The notes: generated by a model from the letters alone, not told the origin. Shown: positions 9,780-18,386, counted from the stretch's first letter. The stretch is 64,000 nt of DNA from Telmatospirillum sp. (GCA_031291415.1 JARLJB010000049.1:1-64000), one strand, 5' to 3'. Made by a program: numbers and translations.

Positions 9780-11459
9780 TTATTTTATGGTTATAATTGC
9801 GCCTTTGTCGGCGGAACTGGCTGCCCTGGAATATAGTCCCAGGTATCCCTTGGTAAATTTGGCGGCAGGTTTTTTCCAATTCTTGAAACGCTGTTGTAAG
9901 ACGGCGTCTTCGACGCAGAGTTGGAGCGTGTTGTTGGGGATATCGATGATGATCTTGTCGCCGTCCTCGACGACGGCGATCGGTCCGCCTTCCGCTGCTT
10001 CCGGCGAGATATGACCAACGAAGCAGCCGTTATTGGTGCCCGAGAAGCGGCCGTCGGTGATCAGCGCGGTCTTTTTTGCCAGTCCCATGCCGTAAAGGTA
10101 TTTCATCGCCTTGTACATTTCGCGCATGCCGGGGCCGCCCTTGGGTCCCTCGTAGCGAATGACGACGACATCTCCCTCGACGATCTGGCCGCCGAGAATT
10201 GCCTTTTCCGCATCTTCTTCTGAGTTGAAGACTTTGGCTTTGCCGGCAAAGACATGCATCTGAGGATCAATGGCTGCCGGCTTGGTCACTGCGGTGTCGG
10301 GCGCCAGATTGCCCCGGAGGATGGCCAGCCCTTTCAGCTTGCTGAACGGCTCGCCGATCGTGCTGATGACGTCATTGTTCTGTTGGGCTGCCGGCCGCCG
10401 GAGATCAAGATTTTCGGCGACGGTTTTGCCGCTTACGGTCGGGCTGTCGAGGTTGAGGAGCGAACGGATCTCGTCCATCACCCGTGGGATTCCGCCGGCC
10501 AGGTGAAAATCCTCCATGTTGTATTTCGAGGCCGGATTGACCTTGGCGATCTGCGGTGTGGTCTCGCTGAAGCGCGCGTAGATCTGCATCATCGTCCCGG
10601 CGTCGATGTCGATTTCGGCGGCGATCGCCGACAAATGCAGAACAGCATTGGTCGATCCGCCGGTTGCCATCAGAACGCGGACGGCATTTTCCAATGAGTG
10701 ACGGGTGATGATCTGTTGAAACGTCGGCCGGGCCACCAGTTCGACAATGGCTTTTCCGGTCGCCTCGGCCATGCGGAAACGGTCGGCGTAGACGGCCGGA
10801 ACCAGCGCCGCTCCAGGTAGCGACATGCCCATCGCCTCGGCCAGACAGCACATGGTGTTGGCCGTTCCATAGAACGCGCATGACCCGCTGCACGGGCCGC
10901 AAGTCTCCTCCAGCCGGTCGTAGGTCGGTTCGTCGATCCGTTTGCTTTTCAGCATGCCCAACCCTTCGGACATGGTTGTCAGATCGGATTTCCTGCCGTC
11001 GAACTCCACGCCGCCAAGCATTGGTCCGCCCGGCAGAAAAATGGCCGGAACATTCAACCGGGCCGCCGCCATCAGCATGCCGGGAACGATCTTGTCGCAG
11101 GAACCGAGCAGTACGACACCATCCAACCGGTGCGCTTCGACCATGACTTCGACGTCGTTGGTGATCAGATCCCGCGAGGGCAAAATGAAATGCATACCGG
11201 CGTGGCCCTGGGCCGTGCCGTCGCAGGCGCCAATGACACCGAATTCGGCGACGCTGCCGCCGGCGCGATAAATGCCTTTGCGAACAAAATCAGCAAGTTT
11301 ACGGAGATTTTCATGTCCAGGAACAAGCTCGCTCCATGAATTGGCGATGCCAATGATGGGCCGGTTGAGATCGTCGTCCGAATATCCAACACTCTTGTAG
11401 ACTGATCTATTGAATGACCAGTCCGGTTTCCCAAGGATATCTTTGCTTCGCCTGTTCAT
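9780..11459 (-). CDS. IlvD/Edd-family dehydratase (probable sugar- or polyhydroxy-acid dehydratase)
   Basis: 559 residues. This iron-sulfur family dehydrates 2,3-dihydroxy acids to 2-oxo-3-deoxy acids. Cluster and Mg-site motifs are ACDGTAQGHAGM near residue 79, GSCDKIVPGMLMAA near 121 and CGPCSGSCAFYGTANTMC near 188. The end DGRFSGTNNGCFVGHISPEA is also typical. The start is ATG at 11459; a GTG two codons upstream lies closer to GGGAG and cannot be excluded. First gene of an operon with an acid transporter, a pyruvate aldolase and an acylating dehydrogenase, it is more likely catabolic than the branched-chain amino acid enzyme. The substrate is inferred only. Confidence 0.88.
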   Translation of the reverse strand: MNRRSKDILGKPDWSFNRSVYKSVGYSDDDLNRPIIGIANSWSELVPGHENLRKLADFVRKGIYRAGGSVAEFGVIGACDGTAQGHAGMHFILPSRDLITNDVEVMVEAHRLDGVVLLGSCDKIVPGMLMAAARLNVPAIFLPGGPMLGGVEFDGRKSDLTTMSEGLGMLKSKRIDEPTYDRLEETCGPCSGSCAFYGTANTMCCLAEAMGMSLPGAALVPAVYADRFRMAEATGKAIVELVARPTFQQIITRHSLENAVRVLMATGGSTNAVLHLSAIAAEIDIDAGTMMQIYARFSETTPQIAKVNPASKYNMEDFHLAGGIPRVMDEIRSLLNLDSPTVSGKTVAENLDLRRPAAQQNNDVISTIGEPFSKLKGLAILRGNLAPDTAVTKPAAIDPQMHVFAGKAKVFNSEEDAEKAILGGQIVEGDVVVIRYEGPKGGPGMREMYKAMKYLYGMGLAKKTALITDGRFSGTNNGCFVGHISPEAAEGGPIAVVEDGDKIIIDIPNNTLQLCVEDAVLQQRFKNWKKPAAKFTKGYLGLYSRAASSADKGAIITIK

Positions 11460-12004
11460 TATCACGTATCTCCCTATTTGTTTGTGCTTGTTGGAAAATG
11501 TTTACTAGTGATCGCCAATAGATTGCGACGTTTCACCCGGACCTCGGGGACTGGTTGGCCTTATAGACCGCCGCAAAGGTGTGGTTGTTCCATCTGGTCA
11601 TCAAAACCCCGCCCATCGTCCTTCGATTTCCGGCGTCGCTGTTCCGGCTTCTTGGCATCCTAGTGCCGTACTGTGCTATAATATAGAACGTCGTTCTATT
11701 TTTTTTCAGAGACGGATGGATGTCAAGCGGGATTTGCGCCACGCGGTGCCGTCGGCAATGTCGTGATCGCCGGATCTTTCTGTTTTTGTGGGGTGGAAGG
11801 GCGTTTTCCAACGCTCTGACGGTGGCGATCGGATCTTCACGATTCGCAAATCGGCCGTCAGTGCCGCGGCGGTCCGGGCATGCGGATGGCTATCTGCCCG
11901 TGCAAGGCAGGCTTTACGCCAGATCGTTCATCGGGATGTCGGTGTCGTTGGCGGGCAGGCCGATATCGATCGTCTCGTTTTGAATCGTCTTTGCCCGTCC
12001 AAAG
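11460..12004. other. Intergenic region upstream of the catabolic operon
   Basis: About 545 bases holding the minus-strand operon promoter. It contains the palindrome at 11683-11699 and a TTGACA on the minus strand at 11726-11721. Short ORFs here lack ribosome sites and look accidental. Confidence 0.4.
11683..11699. promoter_or_regulatory. Operator-like palindrome ATAGAACG-T-CGTTCTAT
   Basis: Perfect 8-bp arms around one base, next to a TATAAT (11677-11682) on the plus strand and a TATATTAT stretch on the minus strand. It lies 224 bases upstream of the dehydratase start. It looks like the binding site of a dimeric regulator, with the IclR protein the obvious candidate. Confidence 0.5.
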
Positions 12005-12376
12005 TCAGGGTTCGGCGTCGATGACGTTTTTCAGAAGCATGCCGAGAATAATCGTCAGGAATGGGACGATGAACATCAGCATGGTCACCACGTGGACGAT
12101 GAGATGCTTGCGGCGGTCGTCGGCGGCGCTTGTCGGCAGCTCGACCTCGGCGGGCGTGTCGGCTCGTCGCAACCGGTAAAGGATCAATCCCAGTATTGTC
12201 GTCAGGCAAAGGCCGATAATCGTCGCGGTAACGATCGGCGTTCCGGCCTGCATGGCTTCCACCGGACCCATGCCGTCCAGAATGAACCAGATGGGGGACG
12301 TCAGGCCGGCGCCGAAGACGAAGATGCCGAAGATGACCGAAAGAATGAAGGCGGACTGGGACCCGAGGAACTTCAA
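12005..12376 (-). CDS. Small membrane protein of unknown function
   Basis: 123 residues with three hydrophobic segments (about residues 8-32, 43-65 and 95-118). An acidic/basic loop lies between the second and third. A TTG start at 12376 was chosen because GGAG stands six bases upstream; the longer frame from an ATG at 12550 begins with a basic stretch that does not look coding. I do not recognise the family. No partner gene is adjacent on the same strand. Confidence 0.55.
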   Translation of the reverse strand: MKFLGSQSAFILSVIFGIFVFGAGLTSPIWFILDGMGPVEAMQAGTPIVTATIIGLCLTTILGLILYRLRRADTPAEVELPTSAADDRRKHLIVHVVTMLMFIVPFLTIILGMLLKNVIDAEP

Positions 12377-12660
12377 ATCAGTCTCCGGTGTAAAGGGAGG
12401 GGAGGGCGAGTATCCGACGACACCCTGCCATAAGAGGCACGTCAAGGCTATCGTCGTCCTGGCGATTTTGCCGCTCTCGGTTGAGGCGCCCGACCGGCTG
12501 CAACCGAGATCACAAACGATGCGCTTGAGGCGATGCTGGTGTTTTTCCAATGTATTCTTTTTTATCTTGACGATCTCAGCCGAGGAGCCTATCCCGGCGA
12601 CTGTGATGGCAGCGGATTCGTCCGTTGTCTATCGCACTGTGCAACAACTCAGAGTGTTTT

Positions 12661-12792
12661 ATGAACCCGCGACCTAGCAATGCTTCCGCGGAGCCTCTCA
12701 GTCCGAGCATGTCTCTGACCGAGTGGATCCCGGAGATGATTGCCCAGGGACGTTTCGGGACTGATCTGAGAGGGCTTTCCGCCACGCGGTAA
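12661..12792 (+). CDS. Possible 43-residue small protein
   Basis: ATG at 12661, TAA at 12790-12792, reading MSLTEWIPEMIAQGRFGT in its middle. Composition is protein-like, but the ribosome site is weak. It lies 66 bases upstream of another small ORF and in the direction of the NRAMP gene. It could equally be part of an untranslated leader. Confidence 0.3.
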   Translation: MNPRPSNASAEPLSPSMSLTEWIPEMIAQGRFGTDLRGLSATR

Positions 12793-12858
12793 CCCGGATC
12801 CGACAGCCGCGACGCCTCCTGGGATGACATAGTCACCCGTTTGCAAAAGGAGGCAACC

Positions 12859-13062
12859 ATGGCTGCCGCACTGGCCACTGTTTCGCCCATTGGGTCCGCT
12901 GTTGCGGCCCTCTTCGACAACGTTGCCGCGACGCCGCAGCGTCCGCGCCGGTTTTCCCGCCGTTGGCTGCGAGATCCGGAAAGCGGCAAGCTCGTCTGCG
13001 CCTGGGACACCGACCCGGAGTCCCGAAGACCTATCCTACATCTGAGGCTCGTTCGGATCTGA
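12859..13062 (+). CDS. Small conserved-looking protein of unknown function
   Basis: 67 residues with AAGGAGG seven bases before the ATG, so translation is well supported. The N-terminus is Ala-rich. The centre is basic (QRPRRFSRRWLRDPESGKL) and ends with VCAWDTDPESRRPILHLRLV. Small proteins of the form RRWLRDPxTGxLVC occur in other alphaproteobacteria, without known function. It precedes the NRAMP transporter on the same strand with a hairpin between them. Confidence 0.65.
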   Translation: MAAALATVSPIGSAVAALFDNVAATPQRPRRFSRRWLRDPESGKLVCAWDTDPESRRPILHLRLVRI

Positions 13063-13068
13063 ACCGGG

Positions 13069-13086
13069 GGCGGCAAGCCTGCCGCC
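13069..13086 (+). terminator. Hairpin after the 67-residue gene
   Basis: GGCGGCA-AGCC-TGCCGCC followed by TATCGGTTTTGTTT. A 7-bp GC stem with a late T-run, seven bases after the stop. Plausible intrinsic terminator or attenuator ahead of the NRAMP gene. Confidence 0.5.
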
Positions 13087-13114
13087 TATCGGTTTTGTTT
13101 CCAGCGGGTTACCT

Positions 13115-13174
13115 CCAGCCGGACTTCCGGCAGCGGACGCCATTTGCGACGTCCGCTGCCCGAACTCTGGCTGG
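13115..13174 (+). promoter_or_regulatory. Two-tier hairpin in the NRAMP leader
   Basis: An inner perfect 11-bp stem (13129-13139 with 13150-13160, loop of 10) sits under an outer 9-bp stem (13115-13123 with 13166-13174, one G-U). The two are separated by a symmetric 5x5 internal loop. It ends 72 bases before the transporter start. It does not match the metal riboswitches I know (M-box, yybP-ykoY), but such a structure before a metal transporter suggests RNA-level control. Confidence 0.5.
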
Positions 13175-13246
13175 ATCGAGCGGCGTTCAGGCTTGAGCGC
13201 GTTTGAAGAACCGCCGGTGGGCGGAAAAGCCATAAAGGTACTGACC

Positions 13247-14893
13247 ATGAGCCAGATCGAATTCGAAACCGCGCCGCTCGGCGCAGCACTGGACGACGCC
13301 CATGTCGGACATATTCGTGGCGCCTTCGGCACCATTCGACAGGGCGATGTCGCGCCCCGCACCACCTGGGGGGCCCGCCTGAAAACTCTGATGGCCATCG
13401 TCGGCCCCGGCCTGATCGTCATGGTCGGCGACAACGATGCCGGTGCCTTCGGTACCTATACACAGGCTGGGCAGAACTATGGCACCGCGCTGTTGTGGAC
13501 GCTGTTGCTGTTGGTCCCGGTGCTCTACGTCAACCAGGAGATGGTCCTGCGTCTGGGGGCGGTGGCGCGGGTCGGTCATGCCCGTTTGATCCTCGAACGG
13601 TTCGGCAAGTTCTGGGGGGCTTTTTCCGTCATCGATCTTTTTCTACTGAACGCGCTCACCATCGTGACCGAATTCATCGGTATCAGCCTGGCGCTCGATT
13701 ATCTTGGCCTGTCGCGCGAACTGGGCGTCGTGGCTGCCGCCGTGCTGGTCATTGCGGCGGCCGGAACCGGAGATTTCCGCCGCTTCGAGCGGTTCTCGAT
13801 GATTCTGGTGTTCGGCAGCCTGCTGCTCGTGCCGATTTTCCTGACCGTGCATCCGCCGCTTGCCCAGGTGGCGCATGATTTCGTCGTGCCGCAATTGCCC
13901 GAAGGCGCCAAGCTCAGCGACGTCATGCTGCTGATTATCGCCATCGTCGGCACTACTGTGGCCCCCTGGCAGCTCTTCTTTCAGCAGAGCTACGTCATCG
14001 ACAAGCGCATTACCCCGCGGTTCATCCGTTACGAGCGGGCCGATCTGTGGATCGGCATCGCGATGGTGGTCGTCGGAGCCGTTGCCATGATGGCCTTCGC
14101 GGCCGCCACCTTTGCCGGCCAGGTAGAGTTCGGCGCCTTCACCGATGCTGGCGGCGTCGCCGCGGGCTTGGAAAAATATGCCGGCAAGACGGCCGGAGTG
14201 GTGTTCGCCATTGCCCTGATCGACGCCTGCATCATCGGCGCCTCGGCAGTGTCGCTGTCGACCGCTTACGCCATCGGCGATGTGCTGTCGCTGAAGCACT
14301 CCTTGCACCGCAAGGCGAGCGACGCCAAGGGCTTTTATGCCGTCTATTGCGGCCTCATCGCCGTGGCGGCGGCCTTGGTATTGACGCCCGGCACGCCGCT
14401 CGGTTTGCTGACCAATGCGGTGCAGACCTTGGCCGGCGTGCTGTTGCCGAGTGCCACCGTGTTTCTGCTGTTGCTGTGCAACGACAGAGAGGTCCTTGGA
14501 CCCTGGGTCAATTCGCGGCGGCTGAACCTGTTCACCGGCGCGGTGGTCGCGGTGCTGGTGATGCTGTCTGTCATCCTCACGGCGTCGGTCCTGTGGCCGG
14601 ACATGGACGAGAAGACGATCATCGCCATCCTGGTCGGTGGCTGCGTGATCACGGCTCTGGTGACGGCGGTCGTCCGGGCTCTCGACAGGTCCAGCCGCCG
14701 AACCAGGAAGGGCGAAGCGGTCGATCGCTCCCTCCAGAACAGCTGGGTGATGCCGCCTCTCTCCGAACTGCGACCGGCCCGCCTGACCTTGGTCAGCCGG
14801 GTGTGGATGGTGGTGCTGCGCGGCTATCTGGTGGTTGCCGGTGGCCTGGTTCTGGTCAGGATTGTCCAACTGGCGATGAATACGGCCGGATGA
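13247..14893 (+). CDS. NRAMP-family divalent metal transporter, atypical metal site
   Basis: 548 residues, 11 or so membrane helices plus a cytoplasmic N-terminus of about 45 residues. The ATG at 13247 follows AAAGGT; the frame extends upstream without a ribosome site. Canonical NRAMPs have DPGN in helix 1 and MPH in helix 6. Here helix 1 reads VGDNDAGAFGTYTQAG and helix 6 reads GTTVAPWQLFFQQ. The metal-selecting methionine is missing, as in NRAMP-related magnesium-type transporters. Substrate may therefore be Mg2+ or Mn2+ rather than Fe2+. The C-terminal 100 residues are longer than in MntH. Confidence 0.88.
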   Translation: MSQIEFETAPLGAALDDAHVGHIRGAFGTIRQGDVAPRTTWGARLKTLMAIVGPGLIVMVGDNDAGAFGTYTQAGQNYGTALLWTLLLLVPVLYVNQEMVLRLGAVARVGHARLILERFGKFWGAFSVIDLFLLNALTIVTEFIGISLALDYLGLSRELGVVAAAVLVIAAAGTGDFRRFERFSMILVFGSLLLVPIFLTVHPPLAQVAHDFVVPQLPEGAKLSDVMLLIIAIVGTTVAPWQLFFQQSYVIDKRITPRFIRYERADLWIGIAMVVVGAVAMMAFAAATFAGQVEFGAFTDAGGVAAGLEKYAGKTAGVVFAIALIDACIIGASAVSLSTAYAIGDVLSLKHSLHRKASDAKGFYAVYCGLIAVAAALVLTPGTPLGLLTNAVQTLAGVLLPSATVFLLLLCNDREVLGPWVNSRRLNLFTGAVVAVLVMLSVILTASVLWPDMDEKTIIAILVGGCVITALVTAVVRALDRSSRRTRKGEAVDRSLQNSWVMPPLSELRPARLTLVSRVWMVVLRGYLVVAGGLVLVRIVQLAMNTAG

Positions 14894-15026
14894 GCTGCTT
14901 CCACCAAGACATGACAGGACGCCGGCCAGCCAATTTGCGGGCCTGCCGGTGTCGAGATCTGTGTGTTTCGATCAGTTCCAAGCAATGTGCTGGGCCGTTT
15001 CGTCGTGCCATGGTTAAATCGCCGCC

Positions 15027-15629
15027 ATGTTAACGGTCTCTCATTTAAAACGGCCAGGACTGGTCGACGCCTCGTTTTCGCTGTCGTTGGGTGAATGCGT
15101 GGCAGTGCGCGGGCCATCCGGCGCCGGAAAGTCTCTGCTGCTCAGGGCCATTGCCGATCTCGACCCCAGCGACGGCGAGGTCAGTCTGGAGGGGTGTCCC
15201 CGGAATTCGATGAGTGGGCCCCAGTGGCGCCAACTGGTTGGTTATCTGCCGGCAGAGCCCGGCTGGTGGGCTGACCGCGTCGGTCAGCATTTCCGTGACT
15301 GGGCTGCCGCGAAGCCGTTGCTGGACAGGCTCGGTTTGCCGGACGAGGCCCGCGATTGGCCGCTGACGCGGCCATCAACCGGAGAGCGTATCCGTCTGGC
15401 CCTGATCCGGGCGCTGGCCAACGACCCCAAAGTGCTGTTGCTCGACGAACCGACGGCGGCGCTCGATGCCGTCGCGGTGGCGGCCGTCGAGGCGCTGATG
15501 GCCGAGCGTGTGGCGGCCGGCCTGGCAGTTCTCTGGGTTACGCACGATGCCGCCCAGGGAGAACGGGTCGCCCGGCGTTTTCTCCGCATCGAGGCCGGTC
15601 AGGTGGTCAACGAGGAGTGCCGGGCATGA
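15027..15629 (+). CDS. fetA: ABC transporter ATP-binding protein, FetA-like
   Basis: 200 residues. Walker A is GPSGAGKS (residues 29-36) and Walker B is VLLLDEPTAALD. The switch His lies in VLWVTHDAAQG. The signature is degenerate (RPSTGERIRLAL instead of LSGGQ), which is common in the YbbL/FetA group. It overlaps the permease start by ATGA. With FetB it forms an exporter linked in E. coli to iron homeostasis and peroxide resistance. It lies downstream of the NRAMP gene on the same strand, which fits metal balance. Confidence 0.85.
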   Translation: MLTVSHLKRPGLVDASFSLSLGECVAVRGPSGAGKSLLLRAIADLDPSDGEVSLEGCPRNSMSGPQWRQLVGYLPAEPGWWADRVGQHFRDWAAAKPLLDRLGLPDEARDWPLTRPSTGERIRLALIRALANDPKVLLLDEPTAALDAVAVAAVEALMAERVAAGLAVLWVTHDAAQGERVARRFLRIEAGQVVNEECRA

Positions 15630-16426
15630 CCGGATATATCGCTCTCAGTGCCGCCGATCTTGCCTTGGGTAGTCTGCTGGTGTTGGCCAATGCCCTGTTG
15701 TCTTTGGCGTTGCACCTCGGAGTCCATCGGCGTCTGTTGATCGCCGCGGTTCGCATGGTGGTTCAACTGTCGCTGATGGGAGTGGTGCTGACTACCCTGT
15801 TTTCGCACGTTTCACCCCTGTGGACGGGGTTGGCCGCCCTGATGATGATTCTCTTCGCCGGGCGCGAGGCGACGGCACGTCAGGATCGGCCGCTGGCCGG
15901 CTGGTGGTCCTTTGGTCTTGGTACTGCCAGCATGACCCTGGCGGCGTCGCTGGTGACGATTTTCGCCCTGACGACCGCGCTGGGCCCTGATCCCTGGTAC
16001 GATCCCAGGTATGCCATCCCGCTTCTCGGTATGATTCTTGGCAATACCATGACCGGCGTGGCTCTTGGACTGCATTCGCTGACCAATGGCGTCGCCTTGC
16101 GCCGCTCCGCCGTCGAGGCGCGTTTGATGCTGGGGGCGTCACGGTTCGAAGCGCTGGGGCCGGTGATCCGCGACAGCTTGCGTAGCGCGCTGATGCCGGT
16201 GATCAACAGCATGGCGGCAACCGGCGTGGTTTCCCTGCCAGGTATGATGACCGGCCAGATCCTTGGCGGCGTCGCGCCGATGGAAGCCGTGAAGTACCAG
16301 ATTCTCATCATGTTTCTGATTTCCGGGGGAACCGGTCTCGGCGCGGTCGCCGCTGTTTTGGGAAGTGCCCGCCGCCTGACCGATTCGCGGCATCGGCTGC
16401 GCCTTGATCGTCTGACCTCGCGATAG
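15626..16426 (+). CDS. fetB: ABC transporter permease, FetB-like (UPF0014)
   Basis: 266 residues with about six or seven membrane helices. The start at 15626 overlaps the fetA stop; the longer frame from 15356 is a shadow of fetA. Family blocks are AAVRMVVQLSLMGVVLTTLF, PLLGMILGNTMTGVALGL, and MAATGVVSLPGMMTGQILGG. Forms the membrane part of the FetAB exporter. Confidence 0.9.
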   Translation: MTGYIALSAADLALGSLLVLANALLSLALHLGVHRRLLIAAVRMVVQLSLMGVVLTTLFSHVSPLWTGLAALMMILFAGREATARQDRPLAGWWSFGLGTASMTLAASLVTIFALTTALGPDPWYDPRYAIPLLGMILGNTMTGVALGLHSLTNGVALRRSAVEARLMLGASRFEALGPVIRDSLRSALMPVINSMAATGVVSLPGMMTGQILGGVAPMEAVKYQILIMFLISGGTGLGAVAAVLGSARRLTDSRHRLRLDRLTSR

Positions 16427-16494
16427 CGCTCGATCAAGACGAACCCACCCCGCCCGTGGTAGAACAGGAAGAGCGTCTGCCGGAGTGGGACACG

Positions 16495-17004
16495 ATGAAA
16501 GCGTTGGTGACCGCCTTTGCCCTGACTGCTCTGACCGTTCTTGCCGGTTGCGGCAGCAGCCAGTTGTCTCCCAGTTCGATGCGGACCGACGGATCGCAGG
16601 CTACCGCCAGTTTCAACCAGTTTTCCGACATCCCGATCCCCGGGAAGGCCAGCATGAACGTCGATCAGTCGTTGCTGCTGGGCCACGGGGATGGATGGCT
16701 CGGCCGGCTGGTCTATACGACCTGGAGCAGCCCGGGCGCGATTTACGATCTCTACAAATCCGATATGCCCGCCTTCGGCTGGCAGGAGATCACCTCGGTG
16801 CGCGGCGCCACCAGCGTGCAAACCTGGCAACGGGCGGACCGCATCGCCACCATTCAGATCAGCGAGACCATCATGGGCGAGGAAACCATCGTCACCGTGG
16901 CGCCGGCTGTCGGGGCCGGCAGCAGCAGCGGCGCCTATTCGCCGCAGCCGCCGGCCCCGGCCGCGGCGCCGCAGACCGGTGTGACACGCCAACCGCTGCG
17001 GTAA
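16495..17004 (+). CDS. Putative lipoprotein of unknown function
   Basis: 169 residues with a lipoprotein signal peptide: MKALVTAFALTALTVLAGCG, lipobox LAGC with Cys at residue 19. GGAG precedes the ATG; an earlier start would bury the signal. The mature part has a conserved-looking core (GRLVYTTWSSPGAIYDLY, then MPAFGWQEI and TIQISETIMGEETIVTVAP) followed by a Pro/Ala-rich tail. It probably sits in the outer or inner membrane facing the periplasm. It converges with the next gene, leaving four bases between the stops. Confidence 0.7.
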   Translation: MKALVTAFALTALTVLAGCGSSQLSPSSMRTDGSQATASFNQFSDIPIPGKASMNVDQSLLLGHGDGWLGRLVYTTWSSPGAIYDLYKSDMPAFGWQEITSVRGATSVQTWQRADRIATIQISETIMGEETIVTVAPAVGAGSSSGAYSPQPPAPAAAPQTGVTRQPLR

Positions 17005-17008
17005 CTGA

Positions 17009-18373
17009 TCATATTCTCCGGGGACGCAGGCCGCTGAACAGCGCCGCCGCCAGGGCAAATCCCACCCCTGTCCACAGCGAGACCGCCGTGCCGATGGCTG
17101 GAAAGCGGCCGAAGGCCAGGGCGACCAGCGCCGCGCCGGTCGATTGTCCAAGCAGGCGCGCCATGCCCAGCATGCCGCTGGCGCCGCCGCTGCGGGCAAC
17201 GGGGGCCGAGGCGATGATGGTTCGGTTGTTGGGCGACTGGAAGAGCGCGAATCCGGCCCCGCATACCGCCATGCGCCAAGCGATCTCCAGGTTTCCGGGA
17301 TCCGCCGGCAGTGTCGCCAGCAGGCCGAGGCCGGCGGCAAAGACGGTCAGTCCGATTCCTCCCAAAACTCCGGCCGGATAGCGGTCCGCCAAACGCCCCG
17401 CCAATGGCGCAATCACGGTGACGGCAAGCGGCCAGGGGGTCATCAGCAAGCCGGTCTCGAGCTGCGACCGATGCAGTTCGCCCTGCAAATGGAAGGGCAG
17501 AGAGACGAAGGCCAGCATCTGTCCGGAAAAAGCGCATATGGAGGCGGCGATCGACAGGGCGAACATCGGCCGGAGCAGCAGGTCGACCGGTAACAGCGGG
17601 GCAGGATGTTGGGATTGTCGGCGCACCAGGACCAGGCCGATGCCGATCGCCACGATGATTTGCAGACTGATGCCTCCCTCTGAACCGCCATGGGCGAAGC
17701 CATCAATGGCGGTGATCAGAAGTCCGAAGGTCGCGGCGTTGAGCAGAGCCCCGGTCAGATCGAAAGACCGGCCGGATCCCTGGGTGACCGGCAGGTGGCG
17801 AGCAAAGACCAGAGCCGCAAGTCCGACCGGCAAATTGACCGCGAACAGCCACGGCCAGTCGCCAATGGCAAGAATGCCGGCGGCAATGCTGGGGCCGATC
17901 ACAGCGGAAACGGCCACCACCATCGCATTGATGCCGACGCCTTGGCCGATGAGCCGTCTGGGATAGATGAAACGCACCAGCGCGGTGTTGACGCTCATCA
18001 TGCCGGCGGCACCCAATCCTTGAAGGACGCGGGTCGCGACCAGAACCGGCAGATCGCCAGCTAGTGCGCAGGCCAGAGAGGCCAGAGTGAATACGGCGAG
18101 ACCGGCCATGTAGACGCGGCGGTAACCAATGATGTCGCCCAGGGCGGCAAAGGCCAGAAGTGTCATGACGATGGTCAGCTGATAGGCGTTGACCACCCAT
18201 ATGGAGGCCACAGACGTGACCTGCAGTTGGCGGGCGATGGCCGGCAGAGCGACATTGGCGATCGCTCCGTCGAGGACCGCCATGGCGATCCCCAGTGCGA
18301 TGGCGATAACGGCGAAAATTCGGCGTGGTAACGGCAAGCCGTCATTCGCCGGCTGTTCCGGGGAGGATGTCAC
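17009..18373 (-). CDS. MFS multidrug exporter (DHA2/EmrB-QacA type)
   Basis: 454 residues, predicted 14 membrane segments. LDGAIANVALPAIARQL in segment 1 and WVVNAYQLTIV in segment 2 are hallmarks of the 14-TM drug:proton antiporters, with the antiporter motif C near AVIGPSIAAGILA. It begins 13 bases after the aldo/keto reductase stop, so the two are probably one transcript. Export substrate unknown. Confidence 0.88.
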   Translation of the reverse strand: MTSSPEQPANDGLPLPRRIFAVIAIALGIAMAVLDGAIANVALPAIARQLQVTSVASIWVVNAYQLTIVMTLLAFAALGDIIGYRRVYMAGLAVFTLASLACALAGDLPVLVATRVLQGLGAAGMMSVNTALVRFIYPRRLIGQGVGINAMVVAVSAVIGPSIAAGILAIGDWPWLFAVNLPVGLAALVFARHLPVTQGSGRSFDLTGALLNAATFGLLITAIDGFAHGGSEGGISLQIIVAIGIGLVLVRRQSQHPAPLLPVDLLLRPMFALSIAASICAFSGQMLAFVSLPFHLQGELHRSQLETGLLMTPWPLAVTVIAPLAGRLADRYPAGVLGGIGLTVFAAGLGLLATLPADPGNLEIAWRMAVCGAGFALFQSPNNRTIIASAPVARSGGASGMLGMARLLGQSTGAALVALAFGRFPAIGTAVSLWTGVGFALAAALFSGLRPRRI

Positions 18374-18386
18374 AGTCTCGTCTTTC

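Noticed and set aside
12640-12840. Leader considered as an M-box or yybP-ykoY metal riboswitch
   Set aside because: The conserved blocks of those classes could not be placed on either strand.
12576-13076. 166-residue minus-strand ORF
   Set aside because: Antisense to the better supported 67-residue gene with a strong ribosome site; basic, low-complexity composition.
13643-14869. 408-residue minus-strand ORF
   Set aside because: Antisense to the NRAMP gene; Gln/His/Asp-rich shadow.
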